IMG/VR virus record: IMGVR_UViG_3300032342_001249
Span: 1-54,347 of that record
Direction: 5' to 3' (one strand)
From: a virus
DNA length: 54,347 bases
The notes below the pieces were generated by a model, which was not told where the DNA came from, ran no database searches, and saw nothing but the letters and a program-made list of their open reading frames with translations. Positions within the stretch are counted from its first letter, which is position 1, and each line of letters starts with the position of its first letter. A program made the position numbers and the translations under genes. Of this stretch, positions 27,029 through 35,596 are shown in pieces.

Positions 27029-27169
27029 AATAGTCTGGTGGACCAAAGAAGTGGATTACGCAGAGGAAAGGCGCCTAACCGTTGAAGCGTAGTCTTGCCG
27101 TAAGGAAGGGTAGCTCATAAACTATCCGTGGCGAAGTGGAAGCCGCACCGCGTGGCTCAATACCCAGCA

Positions 27170-27193
27170 GAAAGGTGGAATGCCTTTCTTTTT
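27170..27193 (+). terminator. Intrinsic terminator before tRNA-Arg(ACG)
   Basis: GAAAGG/CCTTTC stem followed by TTTTT, ending at the first base of the tRNA. GAAAGGC at 27066-27072 could pair with the 3' arm GCCTTTC instead. Confidence 0.65.
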
Positions 27194-27269
27194 GCCCTCG
27201 TAGTTCATTGGATAGAACGCTTCGCTACGAACGAAGAGGTAGGGGGTCCGATTCCCTCCGAGGGTACCA
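27194..27269 (+). tRNA. tRNA-Arg(ACG)
   Basis: Acceptor GCCCTCG/CGAGGGT, anticodon stem CTTCG/CGAAG, loop CTACGAA, CCA encoded. Confidence 0.94.
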
Positions 27270-27271
27270 AT

Positions 27272-27347
27272 TGGCGATTAGTTTAGAGGCAAAAACACTA
27301 CCTCGACATGGTAGAGACCACAGGTCCGAGTCCTGTATCGCCAACCA
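27272..27347 (+). tRNA. tRNA-Val(GAC) with C33
   Basis: Acceptor TGGCGAT/ATCGCCA, D arm GTTT/AAAC, anticodon stem CTACC/GGTAG, loop TCGACAT (C at position 33), T arm ACAGG-TCCGAGT-CCTGT, CCA encoded. Confidence 0.82.
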
Positions 27348-27366
27348 CATCTTTAATCGAAGTCGT

Positions 27367-27374
27367 CATAAATA
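27367..27374 (+). promoter_or_regulatory. Late-promoter-like CATAAATA
   Basis: CATAAATA 31 bases before the ATG at 27406; drives the MoxR/VWA operon. Confidence 0.65.
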
Positions 27375-27405
27375 TCTCTTACAACACAGTTTTCGTGGAG
27401 ATGTG

Positions 27406-27621
27406 ATGAAGATTCTCGAAATCCAAGAGCGCTTGCTTGAACACCAACGTTTGAAAGAAAAACAAGCTGCTTCCCCTTTAGTTGAACGTGTGGTACAATC
27501 ATCTCGTTCATCTCATGTTTTCGGCTTAGACCCAATTCTTGATGCAGACACCATCGAACAAATTGATGCCTTCAAACACAGCAATCCTCAGTTGTACAAA
27601 AAAATCATGAATATGGACTAA
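27406..27621 (+). CDS. Small helical protein with IxE leader, first gene of MoxR operon
   Basis: A 71-aa protein starting MKILEIQE-R, an IxE leader, followed by LLEHQRLKEKQ and an acidic C-terminus. Three bases separate it from the AAA+ gene, so the three genes 27406-31993 form one operon. ATG follows GTGGAG. Function unknown; it could be a packaged peptide or a regulator of the ATPase. Confidence 0.65.
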   Translation: MKILEIQERLLEHQRLKEKQAASPLVERVVQSSRSSHVFGLDPILDADTIEQIDAFKHSNPQLYKKIMNMD

Positions 27622-27624
27622 CAC

Positions 27625-30183
27625 ATGAAAAATCAGCTAGTTCGTCTTGCCGAGAAAGTTCTTGGCCACATGTCACACTATAGCGAAGGACACCATAAGG
27701 GTGGTGTCCTTTTAACTGGCGATCCAGGCGTGGGAAAAACAACATTTGTTGAAACACTTGCAAGCCTTCTAGGCATTCATGCTGTTGTTGTGGAAGTCCC
27801 CCACATTACTGAAGAGCATTTGATTAATATTCCGTTCATTGTGTTTAATCCACAGTCTAATTCCACCCAAACTGGTGTTCAGCAAATCACATCTGAATAT
27901 AAACTGGTATTGGCTCAGTCGAACCTGTACAATCAACTCGCTCATGCTCGTCCAATGGAAGATCATGCGTATATAGAGCATATCAAGCATTCTCCAAACT
28001 ACATCCAACAATTGTACAAAGCGTTCGGTGGAACAGAAACAAAAATTCCTGACGCATTCAAACAGGCACGTCAAACATATGGTGTGATTTTGTTTCTTGA
28101 CGAATACTATCGTCAAACATCCATGAGAATTCGAAATATTCTCCGTGGTATTTTGAACAATAAAATTGGAATGCATACAATTCCTGATAATGTGTATATC
28201 ATGTATGCATCAAATATGCGCGATCAGGGGTTGGAGAGTATTCCTCCAAATAATCAATTTACGGCTATCGATTATAAAACACCTCGTAAAGAGGACTGGT
28301 TTGATTGGCTCGTGGCTAAGTATCAAAATGATACGCACGTTCGTCTCAACGAAAATATCATTAAACATTTTAAAAAGTTGTTAAAAGATGAACACATGAG
28401 TTACGTTGATGTTGCAAAGGAAGTTCGCACGTCACCACGCCGCTGGGAACAACTTTTGTTGTACATTAATTCTGGCATTCCTGTACGTGACGAACAAGAT
28501 GCACGTGCGTTGATTACAAACGTTCGCAACAACTTTATTAATTATCAAACTGGTCAACATAGTGATTTAGCGGATAAAATTGTTGATGCAACGGCCAAAT
28601 TGATCAAAGAAACATCGAATGTTGATGTGAGTAGTAGCAATCTTCTTGAGCCACACGAGTGGCGTGAAGCGCTAAACCATCAAGTTGAGCAAGCAATGAA
28701 ACTTGGTGAACGTCGCAAGTACATTCCTGTTGTATCAGGACCTCCAGGAATTGGAAAAACAGCTCAAGCCGCCGCCGTTGCCGATAAACATAATCTGCGT
28801 TTGATTGAAATTGAAGTTAGCCAATTAAATCCAGATGATGTTGTAGGGTTACCGCTTCCTGGCGATCGCAAAGATGAAGAAATTGCCGTGAAATTCTCAG
28901 TACCTAAGCTGTATCGAGAAATTATGGATAAGATTAAGCACGCTGATGAAGCGTATATTGCTGACCTAAAGAAGAAGTATGGAACTGATGCAAACAAACA
29001 TATCAGTGCCTATATGGATCAGCGTTGGAAATATTTGATTTTCTTTGATGAAATCAACACAGTTGATGAAAAGACTTTTAATGCTCTGCGTCGTGTTATC
29101 TTAGAAAAAAACTTCGGTCCATCTGGTGACGAAAGTGGAAAACTTATTGAACTACCAAAGAGCGCTATTGTTGTTGCTGCTATGAATCCTCAAGGTAGTC
29201 ACACAACAGAAATGACACAGCATTTTAAAGATGTGGTTGATATTATTCCGGCGTCTGCTAGTTGGAAACAAACGAAACAGTGGCTTGGAGCTAAAAAATT
29301 CAAAGGAATCCCTGAAGAAGTTTCCACAGTTGCAATGAATGTTATGCAAGCGTTTGTTGATAAGTTCAAGGAAAAAGGTTCGGAACATTCTGCCGATCAA
29401 CGTCCATTTCACTTGGATGTGGGATCACCATTGTATATCTCTCCACGCGAATATACGGATATTTACGCAACATTGGTTCGTGAGTTGAATTCAGGAATTT
29501 CAAAAGTACTTAACGATGACTCAATTAAGGCTGATCAAATTCGTTCAGAGATTGATGATGTTATTGGTGAAGCATTGGAAGATTCATTGAATTTTATTTT
29601 CGACAAGCATGGAGTAGACAAGGAAGAATTCATGCATCAGTTGAAGGCATGGGTCTCTGCACTTGATGCAAGTATTTTAGGTGGCGTGTTGTCAAAGAAA
29701 GCTAAAACAACACCAATGGGACAAACATTGTCCAGCTATATGGATGGTAAAAACATCACAAACATGTCCGATGATATTGACATCATCAATGCCAACAATT
29801 CAGTCAACAATGCTCAATTCATTGAAGACGTTCGCGATATGATTGTATCTAAACTGAAAGATGATGCTTCAATTCAACAATATATTTTGAAAGAAGATCA
29901 GCCAAAAGTGACATTGAAAGGTGATACAATTACTACAGATCCAAGTACAAAAGTTTCATCTTTTGAGAACTTCATTCTTGCGTTGTTGTATACATTACAC
30001 ATTCACAAATATCAGAATGATCGCGTTGCATCTGTGGGACGAGCTTTGTCTTCTTCATTGTCAGAAACCATCAGCAAGTTGTTTAAAGCTAATAAAATTA
30101 CAGATGATGTCAAGGATGAAGTTGCAACATCAACAGTTCAACTGCGAAGCGATATCCACGATCTTCTCTCCAAATTGAAGTGA
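27625..30183 (+). CDS. MoxR-like tandem AAA+ ATPase
   Basis: An 852-aa protein with two AAA+ modules. Module 1: Walker A GDPGVGKTT (about 32-40), Walker B VILFLDEYYRQ, sensor-1 YIMYASN. Module 2: Walker A SGPPGIGKTA (about 372-381), Walker B LIFFDEINTVDEKTFNALRR, sensor-1 IVVAAMNPQG. Module 2 fits the AAA_5/MoxR type, which works as a chaperone with VWA partners. The next gene, 8 bases downstream, encodes such a partner. The C-terminal 250 residues are helical and unassigned. Role in infection unknown; remodelling of a host or virion complex is inferred. Confidence 0.87.
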   Translation: MKNQLVRLAEKVLGHMSHYSEGHHKGGVLLTGDPGVGKTTFVETLASLLGIHAVVVEVPHITEEHLINIPFIVFNPQSNSTQTGVQQITSEYKLVLAQSNLYNQLAHARPMEDHAYIEHIKHSPNYIQQLYKAFGGTETKIPDAFKQARQTYGVILFLDEYYRQTSMRIRNILRGILNNKIGMHTIPDNVYIMYASNMRDQGLESIPPNNQFTAIDYKTPRKEDWFDWLVAKYQNDTHVRLNENIIKHFKKLLKDEHMSYVDVAKEVRTSPRRWEQLLLYINSGIPVRDEQDARALITNVRNNFINYQTGQHSDLADKIVDATAKLIKETSNVDVSSSNLLEPHEWREALNHQVEQAMKLGERRKYIPVVSGPPGIGKTAQAAAVADKHNLRLIEIEVSQLNPDDVVGLPLPGDRKDEEIAVKFSVPKLYREIMDKIKHADEAYIADLKKKYGTDANKHISAYMDQRWKYLIFFDEINTVDEKTFNALRRVILEKNFGPSGDESGKLIELPKSAIVVAAMNPQGSHTTEMTQHFKDVVDIIPASASWKQTKQWLGAKKFKGIPEEVSTVAMNVMQAFVDKFKEKGSEHSADQRPFHLDVGSPLYISPREYTDIYATLVRELNSGISKVLNDDSIKADQIRSEIDDVIGEALEDSLNFIFDKHGVDKEEFMHQLKAWVSALDASILGGVLSKKAKTTPMGQTLSSYMDGKNITNMSDDIDIINANNSVNNAQFIEDVRDMIVSKLKDDASIQQYILKEDQPKVTLKGDTITTDPSTKVSSFENFILALLYTLHIHKYQNDRVASVGRALSSSLSETISKLFKANKITDDVKDEVATSTVQLRSDIHDLLSKLK

Positions 30184-30190
30184 GATACTA

Positions 30191-31993
30191 ATGGGCCGCT
30201 TGCGTAGAGTGTTCATGGAAGGTCTCGAGAACAGGAAATATGCACCTGGTCAGGTGAAGTTTTCTGCTTCAACTTTAAACGATCCTCATATTCGTAAAAT
30301 TCTACAAGAAATTTCAACCACTACAGGAAAGCCTGTCAGCGAACTTGCACAACATATTGCAAAAGAACAGGCCGAATTTCAAGACATTGCTAAGAAGGCA
30401 CCTGTATTGTATTCAACTCTTGAAAAGAACGTTGTTGAAGATTCTACGTTTAACATGTTTCAAAAAGCAAAAGTTCCAGTTAATGGACCAAAATTAAACA
30501 CCACAACATTTTATAGATTAATGCGAAGCATTCGTGCCGACCATGATGAATTTCTTCCCTTGCGAAGTTTTGTTGATCGTAGAACACTAACAACTCCCAA
30601 GATTATCTTTACACAAGAGGGTGATACAGGTCCATATCGATCAGTTACCACTGCCGCTGCAACACCAACTGGTGATTTCATTTTTAATGTACCATTCTGT
30701 CAAGCATTACTTGACTATGCTCATCTTAAAGGCCTTAAACCTAAAGGTCATAAGTACATTTCCAATGGTGGTGATATTCCCGACGAATATGCTTATATTG
30801 AATTCTTGATTATGCATGAATTTATGCATTACAGTAATGATGATTTTTTCTATCAAAAGATCATTCCGAATGCTAATCCCAAAATCATTAACTGGGTTGG
30901 TGATTTTCGAACAAACTATCTACTTGTCAAGAGTGGATACGAGCAACTCCCCATAGGATTATTTAATGATGATATTAACTACGATCGACAAGCACATTAC
31001 GTTGATATGTACAAAATTGTTGAAGATGAATTCAAAAAACTTGGCAAAGATCAACAAGATAAACTACGAGCAAAGCTTGATGGCATGTCTGATGATCATG
31101 AACCCGGACAACAGCAGGGTGAGGAAGAAGAAATTCCTGATGGAGTTACTCCATCTGATATAGATGCTAATGGTACAAGTATTGATAGAAAAATGCGAGA
31201 TGCCACAGATTCTACCAATGAAGAACGTGATAAAAAGCAAGAAGGAGAAGGAAAAGGTCCGGGTCAAGGTGGCACACCTGGTACTGCAAAGCACGAAAAA
31301 CCGCAAGGAATTGATTATTCAAAAATTATGCCAACGTTCAATTGGCAAACGCTAATTCGACGTTTTGTTTCTTCAGCACGTCCACGTTCAGAAGAAACTT
31401 ATGCAAAGCCACACCGTCGAAATGTATCAGGATTAGATAGTGCACGTCAGGTTGGTGCATCTGCTATTAAACCAGCAGAGAAACCAATGGATTTTGCAGA
31501 TATTTCGCTTGGATTTGTCATTGATAGTTCCGGATCAATGTCAAACGTTATCACTAGTGTCATGTCAAACGTTGTTAATTTAATGAAAACACCAATATTC
31601 CGCAAAACACAAGTGTTATTTTTTCGTTTTAGTGGTTCATACGAAATTTACAAAATGGTATTCTCTACTAATCAAGCTGGAAAAGTGGATACGTGGACAG
31701 CTAAACCAAAATATGACCACAAAGCAATTGATTTACTTAATCAACATTTTGGTGCTGGAACAACATTTTCTTCCGCTTTGGCTGGAGAAATTGGTGGAGC
31801 ATTAAGTGCAGGATATAATATGGTATTTTTCTTAGATGCGGATATTAACAGTGGTGAAAATCTTCAAAACTTTGCCGCGTTGGTTAAAGCCCATCCAAAA
31901 AATGTATTTGTGATATTTGATAGTCGTGCCACATATATTAGTTTCCGTCAAATATCAGGCATTTCTACACCAAATATTACGTATTTTCAGTAG
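30191..31993 (+). CDS. Metallopeptidase-like / VWA domain protein (MoxR partner)
   Basis: A 600-aa protein. The N-half has IMHEFMHYSNDDFF (HExxH) and INWVGDFRTNYLLV, fitting the DUF2201-type zincin-like domain. An acidic, low-complexity linker (about 295-375, DDHEPGQQQGEEEE) follows. The C-half is a VWA-like domain with LGFVIDSSGSMSNV (DxSxS MIDAS), GAGTTFSSAL and FFLDADINSG. This domain order occurs in bacterial proteins coupled to MoxR ATPases. The ATG has only a weak ribosome site, so translation may depend on the upstream gene. Confidence 0.85.
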   Translation: MGRLRRVFMEGLENRKYAPGQVKFSASTLNDPHIRKILQEISTTTGKPVSELAQHIAKEQAEFQDIAKKAPVLYSTLEKNVVEDSTFNMFQKAKVPVNGPKLNTTTFYRLMRSIRADHDEFLPLRSFVDRRTLTTPKIIFTQEGDTGPYRSVTTAAATPTGDFIFNVPFCQALLDYAHLKGLKPKGHKYISNGGDIPDEYAYIEFLIMHEFMHYSNDDFFYQKIIPNANPKIINWVGDFRTNYLLVKSGYEQLPIGLFNDDINYDRQAHYVDMYKIVEDEFKKLGKDQQDKLRAKLDGMSDDHEPGQQQGEEEEIPDGVTPSDIDANGTSIDRKMRDATDSTNEERDKKQEGEGKGPGQGGTPGTAKHEKPQGIDYSKIMPTFNWQTLIRRFVSSARPRSEETYAKPHRRNVSGLDSARQVGASAIKPAEKPMDFADISLGFVIDSSGSMSNVITSVMSNVVNLMKTPIFRKTQVLFFRFSGSYEIYKMVFSTNQAGKVDTWTAKPKYDHKAIDLLNQHFGAGTTFSSALAGEIGGALSAGYNMVFFLDADINSGENLQNFAALVKAHPKNVFVIFDSRATYISFRQISGISTPNITYFQ

Positions 31994-32083
31994 TTGGTAG
32001 ACTTGTGTGACTTCATGGAGCAAATTATAAACGCGTTGACAGACTCAAAGGAATCGTTGAATATATAAGGGCATGATTGTAAT

Positions 32084-32166
32084 ACCAGTGTGGACAAATT
32101 GGTAAAGTCGCCAAGTTCAAACCTTGGTCTCGTAAGACATTGTCGGTTCGACTCCGACCACTGGTA
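32084..32166 (+). tRNA. tRNA-Leu(CAA)
   Basis: Acceptor ACCAGTG/CACTGGT, anticodon stem CCAAG/CTTGG, loop TTCAAAC, long variable arm, T arm GTCGG-TTCGACT-CCGAC. CCA not encoded. Confidence 0.92.
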
Positions 32167-32193
32167 CAAATTAACTAAACTAGATGAGCAAAA

Positions 32194-32400
32194 ATGGCAA
32201 CTACAGCAGCAAATAAGAAACTTGAAGGTCTTTACATTCGCAAATATAATGGTAAGACTGTTGTTTCTTGTCTGTACAACGGGCGTGGTATCGGACATGG
32301 TAAGTATTTCGCTGCCATGGTTGATAGTGCTCTTGTACTAGATGCAACTGGTCGTCCAATTCCTTTCACCGAACTTGGTGATCTTGTGCGAGCACTTTAA
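32194..32400 (+). CDS. Hypothetical 68-aa protein
   Basis: Not recognised. Beta-rich (GLYIRKYNGKTVVSCLYNGRG), ending GDLVRAL. Starts 27 bases after tRNA-Leu; weak ribosome site. The stop overlaps the next ATG (TAATG). Confidence 0.6.
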   Translation: MATTAANKKLEGLYIRKYNGKTVVSCLYNGRGIGHGKYFAAMVDSALVLDATGRPIPFTELGDLVRAL

Positions 32401-32639
32401 TGGTAGAATCTGATTCTATTACAGTTAATGGATTGTCACTTCCATCAAGAATCGCCCTCCGAATTTTTGTGATTACATATCTTTTATGTTGTTGGACGAT
32501 TATTGGATATGTTATTGGATGGGGTGATCCAGACAATAGTCTTCACACTTCTGCTCTGGCATGGTCATTTGGAACATCATCTGCAACGTTATTCGCATAC
32601 TGTGTTGATAATTGGAATGTAATACGAAATGCAAAATAA
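32400..32639 (+). CDS. Two-span membrane protein
   Basis: A 79-aa protein with two membrane helices (FVITYLLCCWTIIGYVIGW and ALAWSFGTSSATLFAYCV). Size and topology would suit a class II holin, but an endolysin is not adjacent here. Translationally coupled to 32194. Confidence 0.65.
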   Translation: MVESDSITVNGLSLPSRIALRIFVITYLLCCWTIIGYVIGWGDPDNSLHTSALAWSFGTSSATLFAYCVDNWNVIRNAK

Positions 32640-32643
32640 TAAT

Positions 32644-32685
32644 GCCCTCGTGGTGGAATGGTAGACACGGGATATTTAGGCCACG
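32644..32685 (+). pseudogene. 5' half of a tRNA-Leu
   Basis: GCCCTCG and a Leu-type D arm (GGTGGAATGGTAGACAC), then a broken anticodon arm, directly followed by the complete tRNA-Leu(UAA). Confidence 0.55.
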
Positions 32686-32688
32686 TTT

Positions 32689-32772
32689 GCCGGAATGGCT
32701 TAGGTAAATTGGTACAGCCGCTCGACTTAAGATCGTGTGCTTTTGTGGGTTCGAATCCCTCTTCCGGCACCA
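32689..32772 (+). tRNA. tRNA-Leu(UAA)
   Basis: Acceptor GCCGGAA/TTCCGGC, loop CTTAAGA, anticodon stem CTCGA/TCGTG with one T-T, long variable arm, CCA encoded. Confidence 0.9.
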
Positions 32773-32789
32773 AAAAATGGAGAAGAAAT

Positions 32790-33107
32790 ATGTTGGATAT
32801 TACTAGAGAGAATTTGGGACAAGAAGTTTTAAGTTCCGAAATACCAGTAGTGTTAGATTTTTGGGCGGCGTGGTGTGGTCCTTGTAAGATGATGGCACCA
32901 GTGTTCGAACAGCTGGCCGAACAATTTAAAGATAAAGCAAAATTCGCCAAAGTAGATATTGATACCAACACAGACCTAGGACAAAAATTCAATGTTCGTG
33001 GCATTCCAACGTTTGCATTAATCAAAGCTGGAACAGTCATTGATGTTGTGGTTGGAGCAAGATCGCAATCACAAATGCAAGCATGGTTGGAAAAAAATCT
33101 AAGCTAA
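32790..33107 (+). CDS. trxA: Thioredoxin
   Basis: A 105-aa protein of standard thioredoxin length with the active site FWAAWCGPCKMMAP, the buried VDIDTN strand and the cis-proline GIPTF. Reduces disulfides in the cytoplasm; phage thioredoxins may support ribonucleotide reductase or DNA polymerase, but neither gene is in the window. Start chosen at ATG 32790 after GGAGAAG; upstream in-frame sequence is tRNA-Leu. Confidence 0.95.
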   Translation: MLDITRENLGQEVLSSEIPVVLDFWAAWCGPCKMMAPVFEQLAEQFKDKAKFAKVDIDTNTDLGQKFNVRGIPTFALIKAGTVIDVVVGARSQSQMQAWLEKNLS

Positions 33108-33165
33108 TAATTCAGGATTGACCTATTTCTTTTCTTGATGTAAAATTCAGACTTTCCTAAACAAA

Positions 33166-33173
33166 TGTAAATA
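33166..33173 (+). promoter_or_regulatory. Late-promoter-like TGTAAATA
   Basis: Weaker match 8 bases before tRNA-Ser(UGA). Confidence 0.3.
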
Positions 33174-33181
33174 CAAAAATA

Positions 33182-33271
33182 GGAAGTGTGGCAGAGAGGT
33201 CTATTGCACCTGCCTTGAAAGCAGGCGAGCCTGCAAGGGCTCCGTGGGTCCGAATCCTACCACTTCCGCCA
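33182..33271 (+). tRNA. tRNA-Ser(UGA), second copy
   Basis: Acceptor GGAAGTG/CACTTCC, anticodon stem CCTGC/GCAGG, loop CTTGAAA, long variable arm, CCA encoded. Confidence 0.93.
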
Positions 33272-33379
33272 ATTACGGCTGGCAAATGCATGCTGGGTAA
33301 TCGTGGTGAGTCGATCCAGGAAACTGGGTTGTGCAGGTGAATTAACACTGGCGAAGCCACGCCAATAGACGAGGGCTAT

Positions 33380-33835
33380 ATGACTACTATTAAAAAAGGT
33401 TATCGTTTGACAGTAACTTCGTGGGAGAATGATTCTGATAACCATTGGACCATTTCTCATGAAGGATACACGCAAGAAGAAATGGCTTTCTTAGTCGACT
33501 TTGTACAGTTGTTTTATTCAAAGAACGATTACAAAGGCCGGGAGGGATTTGGTAATATGTACGACCCGCATCAGTGCGAATGGGAAGGTTTGGTGGCAGC
33601 ATTTACCAAACTCGTCAAAAAACATGGTGTGACAGTTCTCAATACATTAGAGTACGAAGTCACACAAGAGGAAATGAGTGACGAAAATACTTCGAGCGAT
33701 CTCGTCTCTGAGCTTCACGGAAAATTTTTTGGTTACGGGGACTTTACGACACGTGTATTGGACACTTTTATTGTCGAATACATTCCGATGGACGTAGAAC
33801 TGAAGGACGTTACAGCGCAATTTGTGAAAGTATGA
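33380..33835 (+). CDS. Hypothetical 151-aa phage protein
   Basis: Not recognised. Acidic, mixed alpha/beta: a Lys-rich start, ENDSDNHWTISHEGYTQEEM, and an acidic middle (SDENTSSDLVSELHGKFFGY). ATG after GAGGGC. No close context clue; the next gene follows after 35 bases. Confidence 0.65.
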   Translation: MTTIKKGYRLTVTSWENDSDNHWTISHEGYTQEEMAFLVDFVQLFYSKNDYKGREGFGNMYDPHQCEWEGLVAAFTKLVKKHGVTVLNTLEYEVTQEEMSDENTSSDLVSELHGKFFGYGDFTTRVLDTFIVEYIPMDVELKDVTAQFVKV

Positions 33836-33870
33836 AAGTAAGACATTAAGTTCGAAGAGGAGTCGGAATC

Positions 33871-34122
33871 ATGAGCGAGAAGTGGAATGCTGATGAAGTA
33901 ATCTGCCCAAATTGCTGCCACCAGTTTCGTGCAATCCCAGTGAACGTGGTTGAAAAGATGAGTGAACTCGAGGCATGTATAAAAAACCAGGAGGCTCAAA
34001 TTGTAGGGAGGCATCAATACGTCGGGCAAGATTTTCAATTTCGACTTGATAGAGCACTCAGACGGGCCGAAGCCGCCGAGGAGACAGTGCGCAGGTTCGA
34101 GTCTGGAACCGATCGCCGATAA
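33871..34122 (+). CDS. Small zinc-motif coiled-coil protein
   Basis: An 83-aa protein: CPNCCHQF near the N-terminus, then a charged coiled-coil (LDRALRRAEAAEETVRRFES). ATG follows GAGGAG. Function unknown. Confidence 0.65.
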   Translation: MSEKWNADEVICPNCCHQFRAIPVNVVEKMSELEACIKNQEAQIVGRHQYVGQDFQFRLDRALRRAEAAEETVRRFESGTDRR

Positions 34123-34130
34123 GATAAATA
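34123..34130 (+). promoter_or_regulatory. Late-promoter-like GATAAATA
   Basis: GATAAATA overlapping the end of the previous gene region, 15 bases before the ATG at 34146. Confidence 0.5.
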
Positions 34131-34145
34131 TCTCGGAGAAATCTG

Positions 34146-35006
34146 ATGCGCAGTGATTTGAACAAACAGTTGTGTGAGCGTCAACGACGTGGGTCGTCGA
34201 TGTCTTACAGCCCATGGCGTCGCGACAAACGTCATGAAGAACAATATCAAGTTGGTCGCGAAGACGATGAAACTTTCGATGGTGTAAGTTCTGGCCATCG
34301 TGAAAGCATGACCAAGCGGTACGGTTGGGATCGTAAATCTTTCAATGAAAATTTAAAGCCGCTCTACGGCTTTATCCACAAATCTGTTGGTCGCAAGTGG
34401 GATGATGTTTACAGCGAAATTTGTTCCGTGTTTGACAAGCGCTCGGTCATCAATCAACATATTCTGACTCACCTCGAACAGTACGTTGAGCAACAAATTA
34501 ATGTTGGCGAAGATGGTAAGTTATATATTGCTGATTATCAATATATCACTCCACGGAAGTTGCCACATCTTCTCGAAGAAAGCTCTTACACTGAGTACTA
34601 CGTCGACCCTCGCGATGGTATTCTTAAGCGGAATGTTGTTGCTATTTCCCGCAAAGAAAGCAATAAACGAGCTCGTGTACGTTTGGAAGCCAAAAAAGCT
34701 CTAACGCAACGAATTGTCAACAAGACAACAGAATTGCATAAAATCAAGTTTGTTAAGGTTGATGGCATTGTCCATGCCGAAGATGGTGTTTGGTACGAAG
34801 TTAAATTTTCGGAACAGAAACCTGTTCGTCGCTTCGAATATTGGCAACCTATTTGGGCCAAGAAACCCATGTCTCGTGAAGTAGTTGAATATCCATATGC
34901 TATGGATGTGTTGCGAGGCGCTGTTCATGAAAAGCGCTATGCTTCGGAAAAACGACAACTGGCTCGTAAAGATCTCAAACACTACGGTTTGACAAACGGT
35001 GAATAA
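34146..35006 (+). CDS. Conserved phage protein, 286 aa, unknown function
   Basis: Basic N-terminus, a block with NLKPLYGFIHKSVGRKWDDV and YSEICSVFDKRSVINQHILT, then a C-half rich in Lys/Arg (SRKESNKRARVRLEAKKALT). The block recurs in bacterial and phage proteins of unknown role, as far as I recall. ATG preceded by CGGAGAAAT. No catalytic motif seen. Confidence 0.7.
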   Translation: MRSDLNKQLCERQRRGSSMSYSPWRRDKRHEEQYQVGREDDETFDGVSSGHRESMTKRYGWDRKSFNENLKPLYGFIHKSVGRKWDDVYSEICSVFDKRSVINQHILTHLEQYVEQQINVGEDGKLYIADYQYITPRKLPHLLEESSYTEYYVDPRDGILKRNVVAISRKESNKRARVRLEAKKALTQRIVNKTTELHKIKFVKVDGIVHAEDGVWYEVKFSEQKPVRRFEYWQPIWAKKPMSREVVEYPYAMDVLRGAVHEKRYASEKRQLARKDLKHYGLTNGE

Positions 35007-35035
35007 TTTAGTATAGTGATCACAAAGGGAATCAC

Positions 35036-35305
35036 ATGAATATGTTTACACTTGAACCAGAACAGCTCGCTAAAATTCACGAATGGTCTCATGCACAAGA
35101 TCAAATTGTAATTGCAACCCAACGTGAAAAAATGTCGCCAGAAGAATTTGATCATTTAACAATGAATGGAGATTATGCTTATTATGGTGCAATTGGTGGT
35201 GAATTAACGTACTGTTTTACTCCCAATGGGTTGGGATGTGTAGTTGTAGTACGGCACAGTGGTACAAATGCTGAATTGGACGTTTCTGAGTACGATAGTT
35301 GGTAA
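35036..35305 (+). CDS. Hypothetical 89-aa protein
   Basis: Small acidic alpha/beta protein (FTLEPEQLAKIHEWSHAQDQ, then GGELTYCFTPNGLGCVVVV). ATG after AAAGGGAA. Followed 2 bases later by the 35308 gene, so probably co-translated. Confidence 0.65.
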   Translation: MNMFTLEPEQLAKIHEWSHAQDQIVIATQREKMSPEEFDHLTMNGDYAYYGAIGGELTYCFTPNGLGCVVVVRHSGTNAELDVSEYDSW

Positions 35306-35307
35306 AT

Positions 35308-35520
35308 ATGATTTGTATCGCTGATGCTCGTAACTTTATCCTCTACGATTTTTGCATTCGTCCGCCTACACATATAGTTGATGCTCGCGTACGTAGTCGA
35401 GACTTATTGTGTGATTATCCATTAGATGATCAAACAAAGCAGCGGAAAGTAATTGAATATGTCGTAGAAACATGGTTTCCAAAAGATCAACAGCGTCCGA
35501 AATTGCAGGTGGTGAAGTGA
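35308..35520 (+). CDS. Hypothetical 70-aa protein
   Basis: Not recognised. Basic, with FCIRPPTHIVDARVRSRDLL and VVETWFPKDQQ. Start ATG 35308 two bases after the preceding stop. The stop lies 3 bases before tRNA-Arg(CCU). Confidence 0.6.
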   Translation: MICIADARNFILYDFCIRPPTHIVDARVRSRDLLCDYPLDDQTKQRKVIEYVVETWFPKDQQRPKLQVVK

Positions 35521-35522
35521 AT

Positions 35523-35593
35523 ACCCTGTCCGGCGGAGTTCCGGCGGCGACGGTCCTAACGTTGCTTAGAAGGTTCGACTCCTTTACAGGGTG
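35523..35593 (+). tRNA. tRNA-Arg(CCU)
   Basis: Acceptor ACCCTGT/ACAGGGT, anticodon stem CGACG/CGTTG, loop GTCCTAA, T loop TTCGACT. CCA incomplete (CAA). The D region is GC-rich with GGC/GGC ambiguity. Confidence 0.82.
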
Positions 35594-35596
35594 CAA

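Noticed and set aside
27136-27405. Upstream extension of the 71-aa gene to give 161 aa
   Set aside because: The extension runs through a terminator and two tRNA genes; the leader pattern starts at 27406.
32400-32639. Holin assignment
   Set aside because: Two membrane spans alone are not enough and the endolysin is at the other end of the window.
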